Below, in pieces: positions 16,827 through 25,600 of a DNA stretch of 54,652 nt (positions are counted from its first letter, which is position 1; every line of letters begins with the position of its first letter). Below the pieces are notes generated by a model, which saw nothing but the letters and a program-made list of their open reading frames with translations, had not been told where the DNA came from and ran no database searches. Made by a program: the position numbers and the translations under genes. The DNA is from an uncultured Prevotella sp. GTDB taxonomy: Bacteria > Bacteroidota > Bacteroidia > Bacteroidales > Bacteroidaceae. The stretch is from the NCBI GenBank assembly GCA_947167845.1, contig CAMVJQ010000010.1, positions 1 to 54,652 of the forward strand. Reading direction: 5' to 3'.

Positions 16827-17991
16827 CTCCCTCCTCCTCTTCCTCATATTCGAAGTCGTCGAGGTCCTCAATGTCCTCGCCGTCAACATACTCGATGTCC
16901 TCGTCTTCACCCTCATCCGCCAGTTCCTCGGCAAAGCGGGTCATGTCCTTGTCGCGATGCACAAGGCTGTCCTCAGCCGTCAGTGCCTGCAGTTTATTAC
17001 TCTCGGCATTCAACTCACGCCAAAGCACATCCTTCAGTTCTTCCAGGCCATAGCCCGTGACGGCAGAGATGAACACCACAGGGAGATCGCCGGGCAGTGT
17101 CTCCCGAAGCATTCCGATCAGTTCCTCGTCCAGCAAGTCGCACTTGGTGACAGCCAGCACGCGATGCTTATCGAGCATCTCGGGATTAAACTGCGCCAGT
17201 TCGTTGAGCAGGATTTCATACTCGCGCTTGATGTCATCGGTATCGCCGGGCACCATGAAGAGCAGCAGCGAGTTACGCTCGATATGACGGAGGAAGCGCA
17301 GCCCGAGGCCCTTGCCCTCGGAGGCCCCTTCGATGATGCCGGGGATATCGGCCATCACGAACGACTTGCCCTCGCGATAGCCCACGATGCCCAGGGAGGG
17401 TTCCATGGTCGTGAAGGGATAGTTGGCTATCTTCGGCTTCGCATTCGACAGGGCCGACACCAGCGTCGACTTACCGGCATTGGGGAATCCCACCAGTCCG
17501 ACATCAGCCAGCAGTTTCAGTTCGAGGATGATGGTCATCTCCTGCATCGGCTCGCCTGGCTGTGCATAGCGGGGAGCCTGATTCGTAGCCGAACGGAACT
17601 GGAAGTTGCCCAGTCCGCCACGGCCGCCCTTGAGCAGGAGCACTTCCTGTCCGTCGTAGGTGACGTCGCAGATATACTTGCCCGTCTCGGCATTATAGAC
17701 CACGGTGCCACAGGGCACGTCGATATACACGTCCTTGCCGTCGGTGCCGTGACACTTGTCCTTGCCGCCATTCCCACCGTGCCCGGCAAAGATATGGCGC
17801 TCGTATTTCAGGTGGAGCAGCGTCCAGTAGTTATGATTGCCGCGCAGGTAGATGCTGCCGCCCTTGCCGCCGTCACCACCGTCGGGGCCGCCGTTGGGGT
17901 TGTACTTCACGTGCTTCAGGTGCATCGACCCCTTTCCGCCCTTGCCGGAGCGGCACATGATCTTCACGTAGTCTACGAAATTGCTCTCCAT
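16819..17991 (-). CDS. obg: Obg GTPase
   Basis: A 390-residue ribosome-associated GTPase. The glycine-rich Obg domain covers about 1-158 ([24 protein letters not shown]). The G domain has G1 GFPNAGKST at 168-176, G3 [10 protein letters not shown]4 TKCD and G5 SAVTG. The C-terminal tail is acidic (Glu/Asp runs, [15 protein letters not shown]). It acts in late 50S assembly and in stringent and growth control. It follows adk by 6 bases and overlaps pgeF by 8. Confidence 0.96.
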   Translation of the reverse strand: MESNFVDYVKIMCRSGKGGKGSMHLKHVKYNPNGGPDGGDGGKGGSIYLRGNHNYWTLLHLKYERHIFAGHGGNGGKDKCHGTDGKDVYIDVPCGTVVYNAETGKYICDVTYDGQEVLLLKGGRGGLGNFQFRSATNQAPRYAQPGEPMQEMTIILELKLLADVGLVGFPNAGKSTLVSALSNAKPKIANYPFTTMEPSLGIVGYREGKSFVMADIPGIIEGASEGKGLGLRFLRHIERNSLLLFMVPGDTDDIKREYEILLNELAQFNPEMLDKHRVLAVTKCDLLDEELIGMLRETLPGDLPVVFISAVTGYGLEELKDVLWRELNAESNKLQALTAEDSLVHRDKDMTRFAEELADEGEDEDIEYVDGEDIEDLDDFEYEEEEEGDA

Positions 17992-17997
17992 CCTGTT

Positions 17998-18570
17998 TTA
18001 AATCTCATCCATCACCTTGCAGATGTCAGCGAAGATGCGGTCGAGGTCGCCCAAGCCGTCAATGTGATAATGGATACCCTCGTTGTTGTACCATTCGATG
18101 AGGGGCTGCGTCTGTGAGTGGTAGACGACGAGGCGCTTCTTGATGGTTTCCTCGTTGTCATCGGCCCTGCCGCTGTCTTTTCCGCGCTGGATGAGCCGCT
18201 TCATCAGTTCATCCTCCGGCACGTCCAGTTCTATCATGGCAGCCACCTTGTCGCCACGCTCATCGAGCATCTTCTTCAATGCTTCCGCTTGAGGGATTGT
18301 ACGGGGGAAGCCGTCGAAGATGACCCCCTTATGCGCTTGTCCGAAACTGTCATAGACAGAGGCGAGGATGCTCACCATCAGGTCGTCGGGTATCAACTGC
18401 CCTTTGTCAATAAAGCCGGCAGCCGTCTTGCCCAACTCCGTCCCCTTCTTTATCTCACTGCGAAGCACGTCGCCCGTCGAGATATGATTCAGTCCGTACT
18501 TCTCAATCAACTTGTCGCTCTGCGTGCCCTTGCCTGAGCCCGGAGCACCGAAAATCACAATATTCTTCAT
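17998..18570 (-). CDS. adk: Adenylate kinase
   Basis: A 190-residue enzyme interconverting ATP + AMP and 2 ADP. The P-loop GAPGSGKGT lies at 8-16, the AMP-binding region has STGDVLR and FDGFPRT, and the LID is the short type without zinc cysteines. It is the second gene of the hpt operon, 18 bases after hpt and 6 before obg. Confidence 0.96.
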   Translation of the reverse strand: MKNIVIFGAPGSGKGTQSDKLIEKYGLNHISTGDVLRSEIKKGTELGKTAAGFIDKGQLIPDDLMVSILASVYDSFGQAHKGVIFDGFPRTIPQAEALKKMLDERGDKVAAMIELDVPEDELMKRLIQRGKDSGRADDNEETIKKRLVVYHSQTQPLIEWYNNEGIHYHIDGLGDLDRIFADICKVMDEI

Positions 18571-18588
18571 TATCCTGTCTTAATTTAG

Positions 18589-19128
18589 TTAATCTTCCAC
18601 TATCGTATAGATATCCTTCAGCCCGCGCCCTCCTTGGTCATAGTCCAGACCATAGCCCACGATAAAGTCATCGGGAATACGGAAGGCGACATAGTCGAGC
18701 GTCAACTCCTCTTTCAGTTTCTCCGGCTTGAAAAACAAGGTGCAGATATGCACGGAGGCCGGATTGCGGGTGCCCAGAGCCTCAACCATCTGCTTCATGG
18801 TCTGCCCACTCTCCACAATGTCCTCGACGATGATGACAGTACGCCCGGAAAGGTCTTCGTTGATGCCGATCACCTCCTTTACCTTACCCGTAGATGTAGT
18901 TCCCTGATAGGAAGCCAGTTTGACGAATGATATCTCGCACGGGATGGTCATCTCGCGCATCAGGTCGGCGGCGAATATGAAAGAGCCGTTCAGGACGCCG
19001 AGGAACAGCGGATTCTTCCCTTCCATATCCTTGCTGATCTGCCGTGCGACGGCTTTTACCCTGCTCCTTATTTCCTCCTCAGGTATGGATATCCTAAAGC
19101 GTTTATCCTTGATCTGGATGGTACTCAT
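18589..19128 (-). CDS. hpt: Hypoxanthine phosphoribosyltransferase
   Basis: A 179-residue purine salvage enzyme joining hypoxanthine or guanine to PRPP. The PRPP-binding motif is VIIVEDIVESGQTM, and VAFRIPDDFIVGYGLDY is the family's base-binding segment. The frame is open to a TTG at 19155, but that codon is part of the promoter element, so the ATG at 19128 (MSTIQIKD) is chosen. It is the first gene of hpt-adk-obg-pgeF-M23, all reading leftwards with gaps of 18 bases or less. Confidence 0.93.
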   Translation of the reverse strand: MSTIQIKDKRFRISIPEEEIRSRVKAVARQISKDMEGKNPLFLGVLNGSFIFAADLMREMTIPCEISFVKLASYQGTTSTGKVKEVIGINEDLSGRTVIIVEDIVESGQTMKQMVEALGTRNPASVHICTLFFKPEKLKEELTLDYVAFRIPDDFIVGYGLDYDQGGRGLKDIYTIVED

Positions 19129-19152
19129 GATAGGTTTTTCTGAAATTTTCGG

Positions 19153-19160
19153 CAAAATTA
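19153..19160 (-). promoter_or_regulatory. Promoter of the hpt operon
   Basis: The minus strand reads TAATTTTG, 25 bases before the hpt ATG. It is divergent from the nnr promoter at 19194, with a palindrome between them. Confidence 0.6.
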
Positions 19161-19167
19161 CGAAAAA

Positions 19168-19186
19168 GATTTGGAATCACCAAATC
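19168..19186. promoter_or_regulatory. Palindrome between divergent promoters
   Basis: GATTTGG (19168-19174), five bases, CCAAATC (19180-19186): a perfect 7-bp inverted repeat centred between the hpt and nnr -7 elements. Size and place fit an operator for a dimeric regulator acting on both promoters. Its two half-sites also contain TTTG/CAAA, so overlap with -33 elements is an alternative reading. Confidence 0.4.
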
Positions 19187-19193
19187 TTTTTTA

Positions 19194-19201
19194 TACCTTT
19201 G
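19194..19201 (+). promoter_or_regulatory. Promoter of nnr
   Basis: TACCTTTG ends 7 bases before the ATG at 19209, so the transcript should be leaderless or nearly so. Confidence 0.6.
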
Positions 19202-19208
19202 CACCAAT

Positions 19209-20720
19209 ATGAAGATATTTACAAGTGCGCAGATACACGAACTGGACAAATTCACGATAGAGCACGAACCGATAAAGTCCATCGACCTCATGGAGCGTGC
19301 CGCCAAGGCGCTCACGCTGGCCATTACCGCCGAGTGGAGCGCGGCGACGCCTGTCATCGTGTTTGCAGGTCCGGGCAATAATGGCGGCGATGCCCTCGCA
19401 GTGGCCAGACTACTGCTCGAGAAGGGCTATGATGTGACGGCCTACTTGTTCAACATCTCCAACCATCTCTCAGAAGACTGTCTCACGAACAAGACCCGTC
19501 TCTCGGAGAAACGGGCCAAGGCGCTCGTCGAGATCAAGGATGAGTTCAACCCGCCGCACCTCGACAGAAGCATGCTCGTCGTCGACGGTCTGTTCGGCTC
19601 CGGCCTCAACAAGCCCCTTGCCGGCGGATTCGCCTCTCTGGTGAAATACATCAATGCCTCCAAGGCACAGGTCGTCAGCATCGACATCCCCTCGGGCCTG
19701 ATGGCAGAGGACAATTCCTGCAATGTCCGCGCCAACATCATCTGCGCAGACCTGACGCTCACCCTGCAGCATAAGAAACTCTCATTTCTCTTCCCTGAGA
19801 ACCAGCATTTCATCGGGCGGCTCAAGGTGCTCGACATCCGGCTCAGTCAGGAAGGGACGGAGAAGACGGAGGCCAACTACTCGATCGTCGAGGAAAACGA
19901 CGTCAGGTCACTGCTGCTCGACCGCAGCCCGTTTGCCCACAAAGGGACGATGGGCAACGCCCTGATCATCGCCGGCAGTTACGGCATGGGGGGAGCCGCC
20001 GTGCTGGCCACCAAGGCCTGTCTGCGCGCCGGGGCGGGGAAAGTGACCGTCCACACGCCAAAGCAAAACAACGTCATCATGCAGATCAGTGTGCCTGAGG
20101 CTGTCATCCAACTGGACCACGACGAGACGGTCTTCTCCGAGGCCGTGGAGACAGAGGGCTTCGACGCACTGGGCATCGGCCCCGGACTGGGCACCAGCGA
20201 GCAGACGGCCATTGCCACCATCTCGCAGATACGGCGTACACAATGTCCCATCGTAGTCGACGCGGATGCCATCAATATTCTGGGCAACCACAGAGCGTGG
20301 ATTCAGCAACTGCCGAAAGGCATCATCCTGACACCCCACCCCAAGGAGTTCGACAGGCTGGAGGGCCCCAGCACCGACAGTTATGAACGACTGAGGAAGG
20401 CCTGCAACCTGGCCGAACGGCTCAACGGATATATCATCCTGAAAGGCCACTACTCGGCGCTATGCCTGCCCGACGGACACGTCGTCTTCAACTGTACAGG
20501 CAATGCCGGGATGGCCACTGCCGGCAGCGGAGACGTACTCACAGGCATCATCACAGGTCTGCTGGCCAGAGGCTACAGGCAGAGGGAGGCCTGCCTGGTC
20601 GGCATGTTCCTGCACGGTCTCGCCGGCGACATCGCCATACGCGAACTGGGCGAGGAAAGCCTGATCGCCAGCGACATCATCAAATATCTCCCACAAGCGT
20701 ACAAGGAAATTAAGAGTTAA
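19209..20720 (+). CDS. nnr: Bifunctional NAD(P)H-hydrate epimerase/dehydratase
   Basis: A 503-residue repair enzyme for hydrated NADH and NADPH. The N-terminal half (about 1-215) is the YjeF epimerase domain (FAGPGNNGGDALAVARLL, VVDGLFGSGLNKPL). The C-terminal half (about 225-503) is the ADP-dependent dehydratase of ribokinase fold (LTPHPKEFDRL, and the signature GMATAGSGDVLTGIITGLLA with its catalytic Asp). Length agrees with E. coli-type fused Nnr. It is transcribed away from hpt from a nearly leaderless promoter and is 62 bases upstream of the DUF4831 gene. Confidence 0.95.
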   Translation: MKIFTSAQIHELDKFTIEHEPIKSIDLMERAAKALTLAITAEWSAATPVIVFAGPGNNGGDALAVARLLLEKGYDVTAYLFNISNHLSEDCLTNKTRLSEKRAKALVEIKDEFNPPHLDRSMLVVDGLFGSGLNKPLAGGFASLVKYINASKAQVVSIDIPSGLMAEDNSCNVRANIICADLTLTLQHKKLSFLFPENQHFIGRLKVLDIRLSQEGTEKTEANYSIVEENDVRSLLLDRSPFAHKGTMGNALIIAGSYGMGGAAVLATKACLRAGAGKVTVHTPKQNNVIMQISVPEAVIQLDHDETVFSEAVETEGFDALGIGPGLGTSEQTAIATISQIRRTQCPIVVDADAINILGNHRAWIQQLPKGIILTPHPKEFDRLEGPSTDSYERLRKACNLAERLNGYIILKGHYSALCLPDGHVVFNCTGNAGMATAGSGDVLTGIITGLLARGYRQREACLVGMFLHGLAGDIAIRELGEESLIASDIIKYLPQAYKEIKS

Positions 20721-20780
20721 GAGTTTAAAGTTTAAAGTTTAAAGTTTAGTGTTTAGAGTTTAGAGTTTAGTGTTTAGAGT
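20718..20780 (+). repeat. AT-rich simple repeat between nnr and the DUF4831 gene
   Basis: Seven or more tandem copies of a heptanucleotide-like AGTTTA(A/G)A/AGTGTTTAGAG pattern fill nearly all the 62-base gap up to the ATG. No promoter element is seen, so the two genes may be co-transcribed. Confidence 0.6.
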
Positions 20781-20782
20781 AT

Positions 20783-21850
20783 ATGAAAAAAATTCTATTG
20801 GCTTTATCATTCGTCATCTGTCAGTTATCATCCAGCGTAGCACAGACCACTACCAGTTCCTATCAACCCGGCGTCAACAATGAGGGAGCCGTCTATTTCC
20901 TGCCAAAGACAGCCGTCCGCATCATCGTGCAGGCAGAGAAGACGACCTATACGCCCGGTGAGTTCAGCAAGTATGCCGACAGATACCTGCGGTTGCAGGA
21001 CGTAAGCACCGAACCGTCAGTATCCTATAGGGTCATGAACATCCGCCAGGAGGCTACAGGCATTGCCGACACGCTGAAAGGCTTCGTCGTGAAATTTGAC
21101 CCGAAGACGGTAGCGTCCAACATCGCCCTCTCTGACGACGGTGTGCTGCTGGCCATCAACGCCGTGCCGCAACCAGTGCCCGCATATAAGCCCTTCGTGC
21201 CAGCACCCAAGGCCAAGATGCTGAACCCACGCGAACTGATGAGTGAGGAGATACTCGCTGCGGGCAGTAAGGCCAAGATGGCCGAACTGACGGCACAGGA
21301 CATCTACGAGATACGCGAGAGCCGCAAACTGCTCATCCGCGGACAGGCAGACAACATGCCGCAGGACGGCGAACAACTGAAGTTGATGCTCAACCAACTG
21401 GAACTGCAGGACCAGGCACTGACGAGTCTTTTCGCCGGCACCACGCTCCGGGATACCATCGAACAGGTGATCACCATCGTACCCGTCAAAGAGACAGAGC
21501 GTGAACTGCTCTTCCGCTTCTCCAAGAAATTAGGCATGGTGGCCGACGACGACCTCGCGGGCGAACCTTATTATATAAGAGTAGTCAATCTGCACGCCGT
21601 ACCGATGCCCGACGCAGACGATAAGAAAAAGAAAACCGACAACGGTGTCTACATCAACGTACCCGGCAAGATGAAAGTCACCATCTTCGATGCCGTAGAG
21701 CCAATAGTTAGCACGGAACTGCCGGCAGCCCAGTTCGGAAACGTCGAACTGCTGAGCGGGGCTCTCTTCAACAAGCGCTACACCACCCGCCTCTGGCTGA
21801 ATCCTGTCACTGGAGCAGTAGAAAGACTGGAAGCAGACCAGCCGAAGTAA
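20783..21850 (+). CDS. DUF4831 family exported protein
   Basis: A 355-residue protein with a signal peptide (MKKILLALSFVICQLSSSVAQ). The body matches DUF4831, a Bacteroidota-only family of unknown function: an early Y-L-P-K-T strand, YTPGEFSKYADRYL, FAGTT and a C-terminal TRLWLNPVTGAVERLE. It has no lipobox, so a periplasmic place is likely. The signal peptide is strikingly like that of the M23 peptidase at 16038 (LSFVIC-LS-SVAQ) and is encoded by a similar TCATCTGTCA repeat. A strong terminator follows at 21908. Confidence 0.8.
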   Translation: MKKILLALSFVICQLSSSVAQTTTSSYQPGVNNEGAVYFLPKTAVRIIVQAEKTTYTPGEFSKYADRYLRLQDVSTEPSVSYRVMNIRQEATGIADTLKGFVVKFDPKTVASNIALSDDGVLLAINAVPQPVPAYKPFVPAPKAKMLNPRELMSEEILAAGSKAKMAELTAQDIYEIRESRKLLIRGQADNMPQDGEQLKLMLNQLELQDQALTSLFAGTTLRDTIEQVITIVPVKETERELLFRFSKKLGMVADDDLAGEPYYIRVVNLHAVPMPDADDKKKKTDNGVYINVPGKMKVTIFDAVEPIVSTELPAAQFGNVELLSGALFNKRYTTRLWLNPVTGAVERLEADQPK

Positions 21851-21907
21851 GTGGGGGCAGAGGTGCGACATCGATCCATCACTGTGTCCTTACATAAGAC
21901 AATAAAA

Positions 21908-21949
21908 AAACGTTAGCCTCGCATGCGCGCGTATAGTAGGCTAACGTTT
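21908..21949 (+). terminator. Terminator after the DUF4831 gene
   Basis: AAACGTTAGCC (21908-21918) pairs perfectly with GGCTAACGTTT (21939-21949), followed by CTTTTATCTT. The loop contains GCATGCGCGCG. It has A/T tracts on both sides and may work on both strands. Confidence 0.8.
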
Positions 21950-21954
21950 CTTTT

Positions 21955-22017
21955 ATCTTACACTTCCCACACTCCTTACACCTGAGTTTGGTGTGAGAAG
22001 TGTGAGAAGTGTAAGAT
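21955..22017. repeat. Long imperfect hairpin
   Basis: ATCTTACACTTC...CTTACACC is mirrored by GGTGTGAG...GAAGTGTAAGAT, giving about 26 paired bases around a TGAGTTT loop. It directly follows the terminator. No coding sign. Confidence 0.6.
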
Positions 22018-22040
22018 AGAAAGTGCATAAGACAACTATA

Positions 22041-22378
22041 CGTGCGCGCACGTATGGACTCCCCTCCTCCTGGGAGGAGGGGCCAGGGGTGGAGGAGAAA
22101 AATACGGTCGCAACCTATTTCTGAAAATCGGTCAAACCTTATTGATTCACCCCACCCCTACCCCTCCCCTTTAGGGGCGGGGAGTCAGCAGGAACCTGTC
22201 TTCTGGAAACGTGCGCGCACGCATGGACTCCCCTCCTCCTGGGAGGAGGGGCCAGGGGTGGAGGAGAAAAAATACGGTCGCAACCTATTTCTGAAAATCG
22301 GTCAAACCTTATTGATTCACCCCCACCCCTACCCCTCCCCTTTAGGGGCGGGGAGTCAGCAGGAGCCTGTCTTCTGGA
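22041..22378. repeat. 169-bp tandem duplication of GC-rich palindromes
   Basis: Copy 1 is 22041-22209 and copy 2 starts at 22210; both run from CGTGCGCGCACG through CTCCTCCTGGGAGGAGGGGCC and CCCCTCCCCTTTAGGGGCGGGG to CTGTCTTCTGGAAA. They differ by a few single-base changes or insertions. The CCCCTTTAGGGG part is the family also present at 3851. Apart from the repeats, 21851-22668 contains no supported gene. Confidence 0.85.
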
Positions 22379-22385
22379 AAAAAGA

Positions 22386-22537
22386 GCCTTCTAATTTTCA
22401 GAAACAGCCTTCTAATTTCAGAAAACAGCCTTCTAATTTCAGAAAACAGCCTTCTAATTTCAGAAAACAGCCTTTTAATTTTCAGATACAGCCTTCTAAT
22501 TTCAGAAAACTGCCTTTTAATTTCAGAAAGCAGCCTC
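22386..22537. repeat. 21-bp tandem array (7 units and a part)
   Basis: GCCTTCTAATTTCAGAAAACA recurs with exact 21-base spacing at 22386, 22407, 22428, 22449, 22470, 22491, 22512 and 22533. On the minus strand a 75-residue frame (22569 to 22342) runs through it as L-F-S-E-I-R-R heptads, which would make an amphipathic helix. On the plus strand it reads as NFRKQPS units. No promoter or family support exists, so no gene is called. Confidence 0.8.
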
Positions 22538-22630
22538 TCATTGACAACCTTATCCCTTATTCTTTCCATCTTATACCCGCTAGGTTTTCTTACGCCTGTT
22601 CAGGACAACTATCGGACTTGGGGTTGATTA

Positions 22631-22668
22631 AAATAATCCCCGCCACTCGGAAGTAGCGGGGATTATTT
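22631..22668. terminator. Terminator of the adhesin gene
   Basis: AAATAATCCCCGC (22631-22643) pairs perfectly with GCGGGGATTATTT (22656-22668). It touches the stop codon of the adhesin gene (22669), and the A/T ends allow it to act in either direction. Confidence 0.85.
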
Positions 22669-25600
22669 CTAACGGTTAACCACCTTCTGGCCGTTTCGGA
22701 TATACAAGCCTTTCTTCTGCGGCTTCTCTATCCGTCGCCCATTCAGGTCGTACCAACGACTGTCTGCGCTATCGTCATCAACATCTACGGACAGAATGCC
22801 GTTAGGCGCTTTTGCTCTGGCCTTGTAGGACACATTGTGGATTCTGACATCGCCAACCGCCTTTTTACCTTTCATGACGGCTCGATTGCGAGCACTTGCC
22901 TCTATTCTGCCTGGACCACCGTTCCACATATAAACCAATGTTGCCGAATCACTCTTATATGGGATATTAAAATCACCCATATCTGGCATGCAGATAGCCA
23001 CAGGCTCATTGTCGCCCACCTTCACCATCAAAGAATGTCCATTCAATTCCTGCGAGGTGATTATGATGAATCCTTCACCAGCAGGCACGAGGAATGTCAT
23101 TCCCGTAAACTTGCTAGCATACTCTAAAGTGCCCGGCACAATGCCACTTGACAAGATCAAGATGACATCTGCATTATTCATCACAGTATTAATCACGATG
23201 CTCTGCAGATCTGAATCGTAGCCGTCACCCTCTGGAGAATCCGTATTCTTCAAGGTAAACAGGATGTTGTTGATGACTATATTTGTCAAGTCGACATCCT
23301 TACCATCAGAATCAATGAAGTCACTTGGGGTCATCTCGTAATCGTTTTCCTTCACAATCGGCTCAAGACGCGCCACTACAGTCAAATTGAAATAGTCAGA
23401 ATCTCCTGTATAATTGTCATTCCCCGCAAAGGTTACCGTAATGCGGGTCGTTCCTACTCCAACCAACTTGATCTCTCCTGTGTCATCAACAGTTGCCACA
23501 TTTTTATCCGAAGACTTATAGGTCAAAGCCGCATCTCCAGGAATTAAAGCCAATTGAGGAATCGTAAAATCTTCTCCAAGGTTGACTGTTATATTTCGGG
23601 TAAAGAAGGCTACCCATCCACGGGCCTTGCTGATGCTGACCGTCCGACTACCTGTCACGGCAGTGTAGTTGGCCTTCGTCACCTGATAGTAGACGGTATA
23701 GGTGCCCGCATCGGTATAGGTCGGGCTGGCATCGAGGGTGTACATGCCCTCCGCCGTACCGTACTTAACCGTTGCACTATCAGGAGGTGTCACGGTGATG
23801 CCATGGGCCTTGCCATCATAGGTGCCTGTGAAGCCGGAGGCCGTCACACTCATCGTGGCTGTACCGACCGCAACGGTATAGGATGCGGTCTTGGTCGCAT
23901 ACGTGTAGTTCGTACCGTCAGTCACGGTGGCGGTGATGGTGGCAGAGCCGTTGCCGACGATGCTCACCTCGCCACTTGTGGCATTGACCGTAGCGACCTT
24001 GGTGTCGGAGGACGAGTAGGCAACCGTGCCGTCACCCGTCTTGGTCAGCGCATTGGTGAAGGCCGCATCGCCATACGTCTTGCTCACACTCGCCGTGGCG
24101 AAACTGATGCTGCCAGCGGCCTTGCTGATGCTGACCGTCGCGCTACCTGTCACGGCAGTGTAGTTGGCCTTCGTCACCTGATAATAAATGGTATACGTAC
24201 CCGCATCGGTGTAGGTCGGGCTGGCATCGAGGGTGTACGTGCCCTCCGCCGTAACGTACTTAACCGTTGCACCCTCGGGAGCCGTCACGGTGATGCCATG
24301 GGCCTTGCCGTCGTAGGTGCCTGTGAAGCCGGAGGCCGTCACACTCATCGTGGCTGTACCGACTGACACGGTATAGGTGGCGGTCTTGGTAGCATACGTG
24401 TAGTTCGTACCGTCAGTCACGGTGGCAGTGATGGTGGCAGAGCCGTTGCCGACGATGCTCACCTCGCCGCTTGAGGCATTGACCGTGGCGACCTGGGTGT
24501 CGGAGGACGAATAGGCAACCGTGCCGTCACCCGTCTTGGTCAGCGCATTGGTGAAGGCGGCATCGCCATACGTCTTGCTCACACTCGCCGTGGCGAAACT
24601 GATGCTGCCAGCGGCCTTGCTGATGCTGACCGTCGCGCTCCCAGTCACGGCGGTGTAGTTGGCCTTCGTCACCTGGTAGGAGACCGTATAGGTGCCCGCA
24701 TCGGTGTAGGTCGGGCTGGCATCGAGGGTGTACGTGCCCTCCGCCGTGCCGTACTTCACCGTTGCACCCTCGGGAGCCGTCACGGTGATGCCATGGGCCT
24801 TGCCGTCGTAGGTGCCTGTGAAGCCGGAGGCCGTCACACTCATCGTGGCTGTACCGACTGACACGGTATAGGTGGCGGTCTTGGTAGCATACGTGTAGTT
24901 CGTACCGTCAGTCACGGTGGCAGTGATGGTGGCAGAGCCGTTGCCGACGATGCTCACCTCGCCGCTTGAGGCATTGACCGTGGCGACCTGGGTGTCGGAG
25001 GACGAATAGGCAACCGTGCCGTCACCCGTCTTGGTCAGCGCATTGGTGAAGGCGGCATCGCCATACGTCTTGCTCACACTCGCCGTGGCGAAACTGATGC
25101 TGCCAGCGGCCTTGCTGATGCTGACCGTCGCGCTCCCAGTCACGGCGGTGTAGTTGGCCTTCGTCACCTGGTAGGAGACCGTATAGGTGCCCGCATCGGT
25201 GTAGGTCGGGCTGGCATCGAGGGTGTACGTGCCCTCCGCCGTGCCGTATTTCACCGTTGCACCCTCGGGAGCCGTCACGGTGATGCCATGGGATGCGCCA
25301 TCGTAGGTGCCAGTGAAGCCGGAGGCCGTCACACTCATCGTGGCTGTACCGACCGCAACGGTATAGGATGCGGTCTTGGTCGCATACGTGTAGTTCGTGC
25401 CGTCGGTCACGGTGGCGGCGATGGTGGCAGAGCCGTTGCCGACGATGCTCACCTCGCCGCTTGAGGCATTGACCGTGGCGACCTGGGTGTCGGAGGACGA
25501 GTAGGCAACCGTGCCGTCGCCCGTCTTGGTCAGCGCATTGGTGAAGGCGGCATCGCCAAACGTCTTGCTCACACTTGCCGTAGCGAAACTGATGCTGCCA

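Noticed and set aside
22042..22656. A 204-residue plus-strand frame through the 169-bp and 21-bp repeats.
   Set aside because: It is made almost wholly of repeats and palindromes, with frame breaks between the two 169-bp copies at protein level, and it runs into the adhesin terminator.
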